Program-made: the position numbers and the translations under genes | DNA from: Omphalotus guepiniiformis | Lineage: Eukaryota > Basidiomycota > Agaricomycetes > Agaricales > Omphalotaceae | NCBI GenBank assembly: GCA_028554645.1 | Contig: JAQOOI010000079.1 | Coordinates: forward strand, 310,001-374,000 | DNA length: 64,000 nt | Direction of reading: 5' to 3' | Part shown: positions 33,496-44,712 of the stretch, one piece after another | Layout: every line of letters begins with the position of its first letter | Numbering within the stretch: the stretch's first letter is position 1 | Notes under the pieces: model-generated | The model's input: only the letters and a program-made list of their open reading frames with translations | The model's database searches: none | Told to the model about the DNA's origin: nothing

Positions 33496-35618
33496 ATGTC
33501 GACTATCACTCATCGTAGTGTGGCCGGTGCTACCCTCCCGACCTTTGCCAATAGAACTCACCTGCATCGTTTATCCACTGGCGTAAAAGCTCTTCATGCG
33601 CTCAAAGGGGCACTTGATCCTCACTCTCAGTGGTATATCACCACACCTAATGCCAGTTTCATTCCTTCTCCACCAATGGGCTCTGCTCGACCTTTATATC
33701 GACGGTCTGATGCTCGGTACGGTGCATGTGATCCCGTATGCTGGCCACAACCCTATAACGCGGACTACCCCTTCCTTCCTTGCATCGCCCGGTCGCCAGC
33801 TGCATCGACGTGGTATTCTCAATGGGATGTTATGTGGATCAATGTCGATGAATATGACGTCGAGTACTCCTCCGCGCGCCCAGGTGCTGGAGGTGTATTG
33901 AAGAGATCTATTTTAGACCGTCTTAGGGAAGCTGTGGATGAGGTGCTTGGGAGCAGGATGACCGGACTTTCGGTTAGCGCAACTGGATGGGAATACACCA
34001 GGCATGACCGAGGAATTGATCCAAATTTTAGATGTATGTCTCAGACATATAGGCTCAACCCCCTCTTCTCTCCGAGATCTCCAGCGCGGTTTAGTTGAGG
34101 TCCAACGAGCGTGGCTGACCCTGTCTGCTATGATTGACTACGTTGTCGATTTTCAAGAGCCTGCAGACTTTGACCGAAAAGAGGTCGTATCGTCGCGGAT
34201 GGGCTGCTTTGTTTGGGAGGAGAAAACCGCCTCCAGGTTGATGGGGAGGGGCCTACCTGTCTGGGTGGTACACGTGTGCAGCCAAACCCGACACTATGAC
34301 GCTGAGGAGATGGTGACGATTGTGCCCCCGACCGCTTGTCACGAGCCGGCGATGCCTGGTTATCCAATCCTGATCACCTCCCATGCTGGGTCGAGCCAAG
34401 AACTCGCTGCAATACGTGTCGCTGCTATTGATTGTTTCCCTGAGCCCAACCCCTTTGAAAGCGGGCCGTCGATGACCTCCGTGTCGTACGCGGCCAGGCC
34501 ATCAACGTCCTCTATCTCATACGCGGCGGCAGGCACCGCAAGTGTGATGGCGTCATCCGGGTGTGTTCGGAGAGAGCGTTACAAAGCTGGCAGTGTGGTG
34601 GCGGCCCCGAATCGTGTCAGACAAAGAGGCAGGCCCATGCCGAGAAATCGTACACCCTCATGTGAGTCTTTGCCCACTCGATCTCAAATCAGAGTACATG
34701 TTTCTGAGCCTGCTACTAGCACTATCAGGATGGAGAGATCCCTTTGAAGACCCACCACTGAACGACCCCTTTGCCCCACCCACCATCCCGGCTTGGAGGG
34801 ACGCCAATCGACGGATTTGCCGGGCAGGGGTGACTCCGGGACGCAAAGCGTTTATTGTCGCTGACCCTGGTCTCTTTTTTGGTTCGCGGGATCAGAGTCG
34901 GAGATGGGGACAGTTTCACCAGTGGGAACATTTTCGCCCCGCGTGGTTGAAGTATTGCCGTCAGGTCAAGGTGAAGGAGCTTTGCACAGATGAGTGGCGA
35001 AAGATCATCAGTATGCCATTTATTAATCCAGTGGAAGGTGGTGTGTTCTCCCAAGCAAGAGGCAAGAAGGTAGATACTGCGGAGACACTGGCTTTTGTGG
35101 AAGAAATCTGGCGGGATTTCGGCTGGTCAGGCAGTGTGCGAAAGGTCTGCAACGACGCGTTTGACCCTTACCGAGCGCAAGTTCTAGTGCATGAGCTTCG
35201 AATGATCAATTTTCGATGGGAGCTGGAAAAGGTAGATCGAGGCTTAGATACCACGCGTCCCAGGAGAAGCAAACAGTTCGGCTGTGTGAGCTTAGAAGAT
35301 CAGGAGGAGTCTCACCACCGGGCCCGCCAAGAGTTGATCTCCCGATGCATCCCAGGGGGCTCGATGTTTGACCTGGTACTTACCTCAAACGCCGGCCTAG
35401 GGGCAGAGGTCTGGCAGGATCGATACACAGCGCTGAGGTCGTTCTGGCGTCTTATGGACTCGTGGCCGGCAGAGAAGGATACATTTTGGAGGCTTGGGGT
35501 CGATGCCGAGCTATGCGAGACCCAGGGAGAGAAGTGGGAGCGAATACTGGTGGAGTTTTACGTCCAGTCTGCATTCGGTTTCCTGCATAGGCCTCCAACC
35601 CTGCCGTGCCGTGTGTAA
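33496..35618 (+). CDS. Conserved Agaricomycete protein of unknown function, multi-exon
   Basis: Three overlapping frames form one gene. The first exon (from 33496, MSTITHRSVAGATLP) contains RRSDARYGACDPVCWPQPYN and TWYSQWDVMWINVDEYDVEY. The next frame carries SLRDLQRGLVEVQRAWLTLS, MIDYVVDF and RMGCFVWEEKTASRLMGRGL with PVWVVH. An intron at 34662-34719 (GTGAGT ... CTACTAG) joins it in frame to the third part: SGWRDPFEDPPLNDPFAPP, HFRPAWLKYCRQVKVKELCT, EWRKIISMPFINP, and a C-terminal domain rich in Arg and Trp. The order 'LQRG-W-L / RMG-F / G-PVW' is one I associate with a multicopy mushroom protein family, possibly transposon cargo; no function is known to me. The junction near 34010 is unresolved. 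Confidence 0.6.
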
Positions 35619-36327
35619 AACTTTCTTGTTTTCGTTGTCGTCGTGTTTTCGATCATGCTGTGATACCCTGTGTGTTAACGTCCAATGTAATTGTACACTC
35701 GTTCTGCCGTCCTCATGCGGGCCTTAGCTCAATAACACCACACCCGACCAATCTCAATACTTTTTCACACGCTTTTGGGTGGGCGGGTGGTTTAGAGATG
35801 GACTATGGCTTTCAGGCTGAGACAATTTCTAAGGACTGGTTCGAAAGCGAAAGCGGGAGACTACTATGCCATAAGGAGTGAGACCAATGGTTTAGGGTTA
35901 CTCTAGACTTAGGTCGTCAAATTACCCCCCACGTACTGTAATGACAAAGCTCTTGCCATATTCAGAGTGGCCTTTCAAGACTAGAGGTTGACGGAGGCAA
36001 CAACAACCTTGCCGCGTAATTTTCTGCAAAGTATATGACGACAACAAATTGTAGTTCTTCAAAGTAAAGTTCAGACGTTAGCATGATCAAAAATTGCATG
36101 AACAACATCGGCCGAAAAGCTACCAGCATATCCCGAAGTTTGACAAAGTCTAGCGAGGTCACGGTTGTAATAAAGCCTAAGGGTGTAAGAGTGTCTGACG
36201 TGTGTATTTGGTTGGTACATTATGGGTTTGGAGAACCTCGCTTGGCAGCAAAGTGATGCTCGTGTTCATTCCGAGCTATAGAGTGCGACACCTAAAGCTA
36301 CAAGAACATAATGAGACAGGTCATCCT

Positions 36328-37426
36328 TCAAATTGAAAGATCGATGTATGAAGTGGACCGAGTGGAATCGTGAACTTCAAAACAATCCAAGACCTCACGG
36401 CTACTTGGGTCCTCATCTGAAGAGAGATGAGAATGTCAAGCGCCAGTTGAACGGAAAACAGCTTACAGTACATTCGTCGGCGGCGAAGTCCTGATCTGTC
36501 AGGGGCAGACTCCTTGCGCAGACGTTTTGATGCACCAGAGGGACCGGGCGCGGCTTCACTCTCAGATGAAGGAGGGGCGCGTATCGCTTTAGGGATCTGC
36601 GTCGCGTAGGGGCTTATCGCAGGGTCTGCATGAAGGGGGCTATCAGTCTGGATACTTTGCGACTGGAAAGTGCGTCTGGTGACCACGGGCGCAGGCTGAC
36701 CCCAACCTTGAAGAACCGGATGGGGCGAGGCGGCTTGAGTGTAAAGAACTCGTTGGATGCGTGGCCATTGATGGAATGTCCACATCTCCAACACGGTGAC
36801 ACAGTGGCCTGCAATGGCGTGCACCACAGCGGACGCGCACCCTGGGTGGGGGAGTGGGCCGATTGGAACAGCGCTCAAGAGATTTGGGCTGGGGCGATGG
36901 GTGAGAGACCATGAGGCAGAAAAGGCACGTTCGTAGAGGACAACGAGAGTCCCTATAACAATCAATTGCCCGAAATTGGGGCCCGTCGCAGCAAACACCT
37001 GCTGGGAGCAAGTACGGCCGGTGTGCGAATATTCCACACACTGAAAATGTCGACGTCAGATCAAGCGCCAAAATTATTGGATTGACTCACTCTGGCAACG
37101 GTGAGACCCAAATGGCGCATGTCGCCTCGCCCGTAATTAGTCCATGTATTCAAGACGCAGTCTTCGGTCTCTGGCAACACCTGCGGTGAGGAGCAAATTC
37201 CATCAATGGATCTGACCAACAGGTTTGTTAGCAGGATGCCCATGGTAGCGTTGCCAGTATTCGGGATCCCCCCTAGAGTCTGCAGGCAGTGTCTTGCGGA
37301 CACCTCTAATGCTGGCAATGTAAAAGTGGTCTCCGGGGAATCCTCAGTCCAGGGCACCGTGATGGACATCTCTGGCGAGTGAGCAGTCGTGCCGGCAGAC
37401 ATTGCGTTGCACAGAGCTGGGACCAT
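36328..37426 (-). CDS. Unknown multi-exon protein
   Basis: Exon 1 from 37426 (MVPALCNAMSAGTTAHSPEM) ends at VAR before GTGAGTC; exon 2 starts CVEYSHTGRTCSQQVF (phase 0, acceptor TTTTCAG). A third exon follows the intron beginning GTAAGC near 36467 and ends ... DLSI at a stop at 36328-36330. The frame holds GICSSPQVLPETEDCVLNTW, FAATGPNFGQLIVIGTLVVL and a Lys/Arg-rich region (SKRLRKESAPDRSGLRRRRM) that could be a nuclear localisation signal. No family is recognised. The central hydrophobic stretch (LIVIGTLVVLYERAFSASW) could be one membrane helix. Confidence 0.5.
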
Positions 37427-37814
37427 CGGCTTTCAAAAATGCAAGTTGATAATGGCGCACAAAGCGGCTGAGTATGCAGTTGATTCAATGGCTGAACTGG
37501 TTCAGATGTGAAGTGGTTCAGACCTGTTTACAATGCAACGTTGACCTGCGTGCATCAGGAGGAGGATACGCGTGCCCATTCATTGACCGATTCGCGCGAG
37601 TGTCCAGGGTTCAGATCTGCAGAAGGTGTGAACATCGCAGTTGAGTGCGGGACCACAATAAAATAATGGATGACTTTCCATAAGAATTTAGGCCTTAGGT
37701 CCAATTTGCCTGGCACTAAACTTCGAGTAAAATATTTGAAATATATCTAGCTCCGAGTTATGTGCGAAATCATCCCCGTAATGCGACAAGCAAATATAGA
37801 AACACTAGGCGGAA

Positions 37815-38070
37815 TATAGTCACGTGTACCCGGGATCTACGTCCGTATTCAGCAGGTTTTCCTCAGGCTCGCTTACAGCAAACATAAATCAAATGCACCA
37901 GAAAATGCTTTAGCAAGGGGGGGTCCAGAGGCCTTTCCCAAATCTCATCGTTGGGACACTGTTAATATTTGGTTTTTCGGTTTTATTGCACTAACCGGGC
38001 TCGGCTCGTCTCGGCTAAGCATATACTGTAGAAGGTAAAATCTAGTGCAGATTGGTAAACTCTTACGTAG
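37815..38070 (+). repeat. Dispersed repeat, copy 2
   Basis: Shorter, more diverged copy of 25690-26090, same orientation; a G-run (gcaaggggggg) interrupts it near 37915. Confidence 0.75.
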
Positions 38071-38141
38071 GGCCGGGCAATTGAATTCATGAGGTTACAC
38101 GGCGTGGTCTGGCGTGGTCCTGCCATGGACGCCCGACAATA

Positions 38142-38350
38142 AATAAAGAGGATGAAATTGCTATTGTATATCAGAGAAGATATCAGAAAACATCGTAGGA
38201 CCATTGGGCAAAGTCAGGAAAGACTTCGGGAACAATCGTTAGCGCGCGACAGTAAAGAGGATGAAATTGCTATTGTATATCAGAGAAGATATCAGAAAGC
38301 ATCGTAGGACCATTGGGCAAAGTCAGGTAAGACTTTGGGAACAATCGTTA
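38142..38350. repeat. 109-bp tandem duplication
   Basis: 'taaagaggatgaaattgcta' starts both copies, 109 bp apart, and they match through 'ggaacaatcgttagc' with a few substitutions. Confidence 0.85.
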
Positions 38351-38823
38351 GCCCGTTGTTCGGATGAACGGATGAAAGATGTGGCGGTGCCTTTGCCGGC
38401 CGATCGCGTGGGCAGAAACTCTGACCAAACAACGATGGTCCTTGAGCAGCCTTGAGCCCTAACCCCCATCATTGAGCCCAAACTCCCCATCATTCCCCTG
38501 CTGACCTATGGTCCCAGCAGGCGGGTCGCTCTGAAGTCGACTGACGGAATAGCTATGGGGTAGGGTGGTATACTTCCAGGCGTTTGCTTGTAGAAATCGT
38601 TATTAATATAGTCGCGACACTCTTGCTGTGGTGCTGGTGCGCAATGAACAGTTTGCAAAAGACATCTCTACACATATTTGTGTGCGAGTGGCATATTACG
38701 CCGCTGATTATGTCTAGTACAGCAATGGATCTACATAAGAAGGACGGAACATAAGGTCACCAATGAAGGTAACATTGAATAGCGTTTTTTTGGGGGTAGG
38801 AGACAGGTAGGAGACAGCAGGCA

Positions 38824-39890
38824 CTAAAGAAAATTCTTGTCCAGATCCCACCCTGGGGTGTTGGTGACCCCGGCCAGACGAAGAAATAAGAGAGAGCCAT
38901 CACGCGCAGGTATCAACGTTGCCCAATGGACAGTCTGCCATTCCACCGCGCCTTTCCTGGAGACCTCAAACCGATGTAATCCTTGCTCAATATCATGACC
39001 ACCGAGCAGCAGTTTGTTGTCTTGGAGGGAGACCCGCTGTCCTGGGTTACTAACCAGCAAGCGCAAGGCGTCAACGCCATCCTGGAGCACGGGTAAGCGT
39101 CAAATTTGGGGGCGGAGGATGGGCAACAAACCTTCATATACAGCATCAGGGTGACTTTGTTGGCAGTGGCCAAGTCTGACGGCCCTGGTTCCTCGTCGCT
39201 CCCTCTGGTGATCGGACGGCCATAAAGGCGACGACCGAACGCTCTCCGAGTCGAAGGTGTTGGAGTAGACGCTGAGGTTGCCGGAGACAAAGGTAGTACA
39301 CGACCACGACGCGGGGTGAAAGAGTCCAGAGTCGGAGGGTCACGTCGGCTGCCTTTGGAAGTGAGACTTTCGCGAAAACCCAGCAGCTCACGAATGTTAG
39401 AGGTGTTCAAGAGCTGGGCTCCCCAGTCTCCCAGTGAGAGATCTGAGACATGTTCGCGAACTTTATAAGGCAATCCCTGGCGTTGAGACTACACATAGCC
39501 AGGTCAGTAGATGGTCTTAAGTGACGTGATCGGTGGATTACTGACATATATAAAATACCGACCGCAGTCTGGAAGGTATCGATCACCCGTATCAATGAGA
39601 AGGCGTGCGCGCGAAGGGTGTGTGGGCAGCGGAAAGTATGATCTTAGAGCGCAGGCAAGAGCTGCGTTGACAGCAGCGAGCATTTGCTTTGCGGTGCCAT
39701 CGAACCGCAACGCGACGTCACCGTATCGCTGCACGTATATGTCGCGATGCATAGTGAAGCTTGCTGCACAAGTGATGGAGGAAGAACGAAACAAGGTATA
39801 CTGCAGGTACGTTTCTGCTGGTACGTTCACATTTTCAAAGTCATAAACTGTCAGAACGTATGACGATGATTGCAACAGGCAGGCACTCAA
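38824..39890 (-). CDS. Unknown multi-exon protein
   Basis: Likely order on the minus strand: MHRDIYVQRYGDVALRFDGT (ATG at 39752, or an exon start above it) with AKQMLAAVNAALACALRSYF and RYLPDCGRYFIY; an intron; VREHVSDLSLGDWGAQLLNT, NIRELLGFRESLTSKGSRRD and a Ser/Thr/Pro/Arg-rich linker; then ANKVTLMLYMK joined across a roughly 50-nt intron (GTTTGT ... CTCCAG) to DGVDALRLLVSNPGQRVSLQ, HRFEVSRKGAVEWQTVHWAT and a stop at 38824. The final domain looks globular. The family is not recognised, and the first junction is approximate. Confidence 0.5.
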
Positions 39891-40095
39891 GATGAAGCGC
39901 TAGAAGATGAAGCGCTAGCTCCGCCGAACACAATTACGCGAGAAGGAACCAATCGTGCGGAAAATCTGGCAGAGTGGACCATGAAAAGTTTGAAATCGAA
40001 TAGCGATTCAACCGAAGTTAGCAGATGGTGTACCGGCCGGCGCAGACACTAGCGTAGCGGGACAGGCGGTGTACAGATTAGATGGCAGGGAGGAT

Positions 40096-40540
40096 GTACG
40101 GGTTAGATGGAAGGGAGGATAGGAAGATGGAAGGGCAATTGGAAATGGGATGGGTTGAAACATGGTGAGATATTGATGAACTGGTTGTACTGATTCCGAT
40201 TTAGAGTCGTCTACAGGGTCGCGAAAACGATGGGCCCGTTGCAGAGCTGCTATCGAGGGTCAAGAACGAGATCTCGGCTTGAAGAGCATGCGGTAGGATG
40301 AGTTGGGTGACATGTACATGTACGGGTTAGATGGGAAGATAGGAAGATGGAACGGTAATTGGAAAAGGGATGAGTTGAAACAGGTTGAAACATGGTGAGA
40401 TTCTGATGAACTGGTTGTACTGATTCCGATTTAGAGTCGTCTACAGGGTCGCGAAAACAATGGGCCCGTTGCAGAGCTGCTATCGAGAGTCAAGAACGAG
40501 ATCTCGGCTTGAAGAGCATGCGGTAGGATGAGTTGGGGGC
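40096..40540. repeat. About 225-bp tandem duplication
   Basis: 'gtacgggttagatgg' starts at 40096 and 40320. 'tgattccgatttagagtcgt' through 'cggtaggatgagttggg' is nearly identical in both copies, with small indels before it (offset 224 then 230). Confidence 0.85.
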
Positions 40541-40719
40541 ATGCGGTGCTAGAGGGCCCAGCGGCGAAATTTTACGGGTGAACTTTGCATCCAAGCGGGG
40601 TTTCAGGTAGTTTCAGTGAGTATTCGCTGGTTGGAACCTACTACACTGACCGAGCCTGTGAAAACTCTGGTCCTTTCACTGAAAACCTTGCCACAACAAC
40701 AATCGCAGCAAGCCGCGGG

Positions 40720-43511
40720 ATGTCTGCCCCTTCATCTTCTGCGAGGGATGGTCCGTCTGGTCCTGGGTACGTCGCGCAAGTGATTTGATATGCAATAGTA
40801 ATAATATGCACCTCATACATAGTACAACGGGAACGGCACGCAATGTGGACGAGGATCCATTGTCTGACGAGGAGGAGGATCCTAAACACAAGGAGATCCT
40901 TTCACCCGCCCAACACGCTGCAGTGAAGAAGCTCTTTCCGTCTTGGTGCAAGATTTTGGACGACCACGACATGATCAATAGGCCGCGGAACAAGAAGTAT
41001 CCTCTGGCAGTGCAGCAGTGGAGAGCAGATGCGGTCGGACGCCTGCTAAAGGATGACCCAGCGTTTCAGGGTGTTACAGGCCCAAAGTTCGTGAAGGTAT
41101 TGTCCCAAGGTGCCAAGATTGCGTGCTACCAGACCGCTGACTTCTCACTCATACATAGGCTGTGGGGCAAGCCTTCAATAGATATGTACATCGAGGTTAT
41201 GAGGCGACTCATAAGGACAAAGGTTCTGGGCCGGCGCGTACACCGTTGGAGGACGGTGAGGGGGGGTCTTTGTCTGACCCTCGAAAGGCCGCGTCTGTGT
41301 TTTTTTTTTTTGCGTTTGCAGGCAAATTAACGGGTCGACAGCTCTTCCTGAGCGAGAACAAGGATGCAGTGAAGATAAAGATGAAAGAGCTTCGCCAGGG
41401 AGCTGGCCATGCCGGTGAGGTCACGGACACTCAGCTCGACGGGGCCATGGTCGGCGCAGCGACGATGCGTGGGAGCAACGTGGGCTGGTACCAGAAAGCA
41501 TCATCCGAGCTGTGGAAAAACGCGGACCAAGAGCTTTACGAGAGTCGGGCTGAAAATGCTGTGAAGGATACGGAGAGGTAAGTGGAACACTGGTCGTGAA
41601 ATTCAAGGTACCAACTAAAGACTATGTAGTAACGTGAACAAGTTTTTAAGAGGGGCGCTTCACACATTGAGCGCAGTGCGGGATTCCGGACAGCTGGGAA
41701 AGGTGGGCTTCCAATTGGTGATGGCCTACGAGAGTGTGCAGTCTCCAACTGGATTTACGGCAATACGGTGAGTCGAAATGTTCGTATGCGTTCTCCAAAA
41801 AACTCACATGGGCATAAGATTGGGAATTGATCCTCCGGATACTCCCGCCGGCGCAAGCTTCGAAGACCACACTTCGTTTTTGGACGATTACGGAGGTTGG
41901 GTCGGCCGAATTGTTCGTGGTGAGGATGATATGAATTCGACCCCTGAAACGCGGAAGTATCTAATGTTTGCTGTGTAGAGGCCACAGCACAGAAGATAGC
42001 AATACCACGAAATGAGGCAGGGATACCTGTCTTTCCTGTTTTGGACTTCACAAAGGCGAGAATGGAGGAACATCGATCCGCATACAGCAAGTTTTTTGAG
42101 GCAATATGGGGTGAGTCACGTAGTCGCGATCGCTGAGGCCCAGGTCACGATTTGCCTTACAGACCACGCCTGGCCGAGAGACGGTGAGATATCGACGATC
42201 CCATGGGGGGCGATAGTCGCTGATCCCTCTGGATATTACGATACCTCGACTTTCCTTTTCCCCGCCTCACTGCGTTCACCGATTCTCCTGTCTGATAACG
42301 AGGTGGTAGCGATAAACGCGTACCTCAGCGCAACGTCCAATTCTTGGTCGACCCTGCCTTTCGTGTTCTATGAAAAGGGGATATTGGAAGACAAGTGGAA
42401 GCGCTGGGCCCAGGAAGACCGTGAGGTTGAGGAAGAAGGAGAGGAGGACATTGACAATGCACATGTCGATTCCGAGGTCCCGGTACGCGATGTGGGAGAA
42501 GGTCTACCTGGAGGCGTTGTGGAACTGCAGCGAAACGAGGGCGACGGGGACGTGTTGCAACAGGCGACACAGGAGGGAAACGCTGTCTGGGCCGTGCGAC
42601 CCCACGCATCGAAGGATGGACGCACTGCGCTGAGTGCGGTGGGTTTGAATGACGCTGCCAGTCCAGGTGTACCCTCTCTATCAGACATTACCGAGGAGGC
42701 GGGTGAGGAGGGTGTGGTGGCACCAGTAGTGCCGATTGTGCCAGAGGAGGGGGTCGATTCAAGGTCCCAAAGCAGCGAGACGGATGCCATCGAGATATCG
42801 AAGGATGGACGCACTGCGCCGACTTTGAGTGACGCTGCCAGTCCAGGTGTATCCCCTCTATCAGGCGTTACCGAGGAGGCGGGTGAGGAGGGTGTGGTGG
42901 CACCAGTACTGCCGATTGTGTCAGAGGAGCGGGTCAACTCAGGGTTCCAAAGCAGCGAGACAGATGCCATGGAGGCATCTCCCCAACGGACGCCTGCTAC
43001 CGGGGGCGGCACTGCAGTGCCATCGTCTTCGACGGTGCTGGTCAATGACGCATCAACTTCTGATGCACGTGTTCACAGCGAAGTGGAAGTGCTTGCATTG
43101 CCTGGAGAGACTAGGGGGAGGGTGCGGACGAGAGGACGTCGGGAAAGGGAAAGGCCACGAGGAGCAGGGCCAAAGCATAAAGGAGTTAAGGAGTCAAGAG
43201 CTCTGGTCACTCGACGAACACGCCAGTCAGAAGATGCGGGTGGGATGGATGGGGGTCCATCCCCACAGATGTCCGAAACAGGTGGAGGGTGGATGGACGA
43301 CCCAGATTTCTTCCACAAGCCGCCGCCCCCGAATTGGAGAGGTTATGTCATACCAACCGAGCAGGATAGCTTCATGGTGTACTCCGAACAGCTGGAGCAG
43401 TGGGTAGAAGAAGACAAGAAATCAAAACGTCGGGTGCTGCACAGGGACGAGTATGGGAACATAACGAAGTTGGGAGATATGCCTCCGAAGAAAAAGGCGA
43501 AAACGAAGTAG
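40720..43511 (+). CDS. Conserved mushroom protein of unknown function, multi-exon
   Basis: Starts MSAPSSSARDGPSGPG at 40720. An intron (GTACGT ... CATACATAG) joins in frame to TTGTARNVDEDPLSDEEEDP and ILSPAQHAAVKKLFPSWCKI. Later exons carry GQAFNRYVHRGYEATHKDKG, GKLTGRQLFLSENKDAVKIK, NVGWYQKASSELWKNADQEL, and from about 42100 IPWGAIVADPSGYYDTSTFL. The last exon has a low-complexity linker containing two copies of a ~60-residue repeat (GRTA ... DAASPGV, EEAGEEGVVAP, QSSETDA), and ends NWRGYVIPTEQDSF, HRDEYGNITKLGDMPPKKKA with a basic, nuclear-localisation-like tail. I associate this layout with a multicopy Agaricomycete family of unknown role. A T-run (about 41300-41310) suggests a further small intron there. 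Confidence 0.6.
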
Positions 43512-43514
43512 ATT

Positions 43515-44700
43515 CACATTTCCGAATCACATTCCGCGGTTGTTTTCAGGACACCCCCTTCTTTACTCATATATTTCCTTGCAGAGTTTTCACTGTGTTT
43601 CATTGTCAATGTCAAGAGTTTTCCATTTTTATCCCTGTATTTCCACTGGTGCGTCACCATTTCTCTGTTTCCAGGTGTTGTTCATCTGTTTCCTTGCGCA
43701 GTTTTCACCGTGTGTCCTATTATGGTTGTGCTCTTTCCATCGTAATTCTCACATTTCCACTGGTGCGTCATTGCTCTTACTGCAAAAATATGGCGTGGCG
43801 GATTCCAAGAAATTTCCATTATGTTTTCTTTAGGTGTCAACAATATGATTTCCATTCATTTTTGGTAGTGATTCCACAGTTTCCAGGCTTTCGTGACACT
43901 AATTTCCACCGTAATTCCCAGTTAGTTTCCGTTAACCTCTTAACTTGATATCTGCCTCAGATTTCCATTCTGTCCCAGTGAGTCCACCACAATTCCTCAG
44001 TTCTGTCTGATTCATATGTTGCTTTCCACCGACTAATTTCCACCGTAATTTCCAGTTAGTTTCCGTTAACTTGATATCTGCCTCAGATTTCCCACTGTAA
44101 ATCACCAGAAATGTTGGCCACTGGCTTGTTGGCAGAATTCCGGGATCTTCCACTTTGTTTTCAGCCTTATACCCAGATGAACCGCCACTTTTTCGTTATT
44201 CGGCTTGCCCTTCGATTCCGCACCATTTCCTTTTCTTTTCCGCTGCGTTTCAATCAATTTCAGTATACGTGATTTGTTTCTTCACAAGTTCCACCTGCCA
44301 TCATTGGAAAACTGCTCTGAACATTGTGTTTGAAAATTCCGTAAAACTGCCCTGAACATTGTGTTGAAAATTCCGGAAAACTGCCCTGAACATTGTGTTG
44401 AAAATTCCGGAAAACTGCCCTGAACATTGTGTTGAAAATTCCGGAAAACTACCCTGAACATTGTGTTGAGACTGCACTGAACATTGTTTTGAAAATTCCG
44501 CTCAAGTGCCCGTTGAAATCTTCACCGCACGTTCACCAAAATTTCCCTACATGTTTCTCACCCCCCCGAAATCGTGCAATTAATTCCACTGTTGTTTCCT
44601 GCTGTTTCACTCGGTTTCACCTCTTTTTCAGTGGCGTGCGGTTCACTTGCTTCGGTAATTCCGCTTCACAGGTCACAACCGACTTTTCCAAGAAAACATC
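43515..44700 (-). repeat. Right-end GAAA/GGAA-rich repetitive zone (inverted relative to left)
   Basis: On the plus strand TTTCCA, TTTCAC, ATTCC and GTTTCC words recur every 10-25 bp, i.e. the reverse complement of the words at 12500-15400. 44310-44490 is a short tandem of about 34 bp ('aaaactgccctgaacattgt' + 'gttgaaaattccgg'), roughly four copies. 'tgaaaccg' occurs in both ends when each is read inward. Confidence 0.65.
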
Positions 44701-44712
44701 TAGTTAAGTTAC

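Larger units (their letters stand above)
12427..44712. mobile_element. Giant composite insertion (putative KDZ-type element with cargo)
   Basis: This 32,286-bp interval separates the two same-strand parts of one terpene synthase. It holds a KDZ transposase, a KDZ-linked type of dioxygenase, a T5orf172-like gene, a Crinkler-like gene and several unknown genes. Both ends are rich in short GAAA/GGAA repeats: on the plus strand at the left (12500-15400), and as TTTC/TTCC at the right (43515-44700), i.e. inverted. Giant KDZ elements with TET/JBP genes are known from mushrooms. I could not identify a clean terminal inverted repeat or target duplication, so exact termini and single- versus multi-event origin are open. 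Confidence 0.6.

Noticed and set aside
44310..44490. Regular repeats that could suggest a CRISPR array
   Set aside because: Units are contiguous with no unique spacers, and the genome is fungal.
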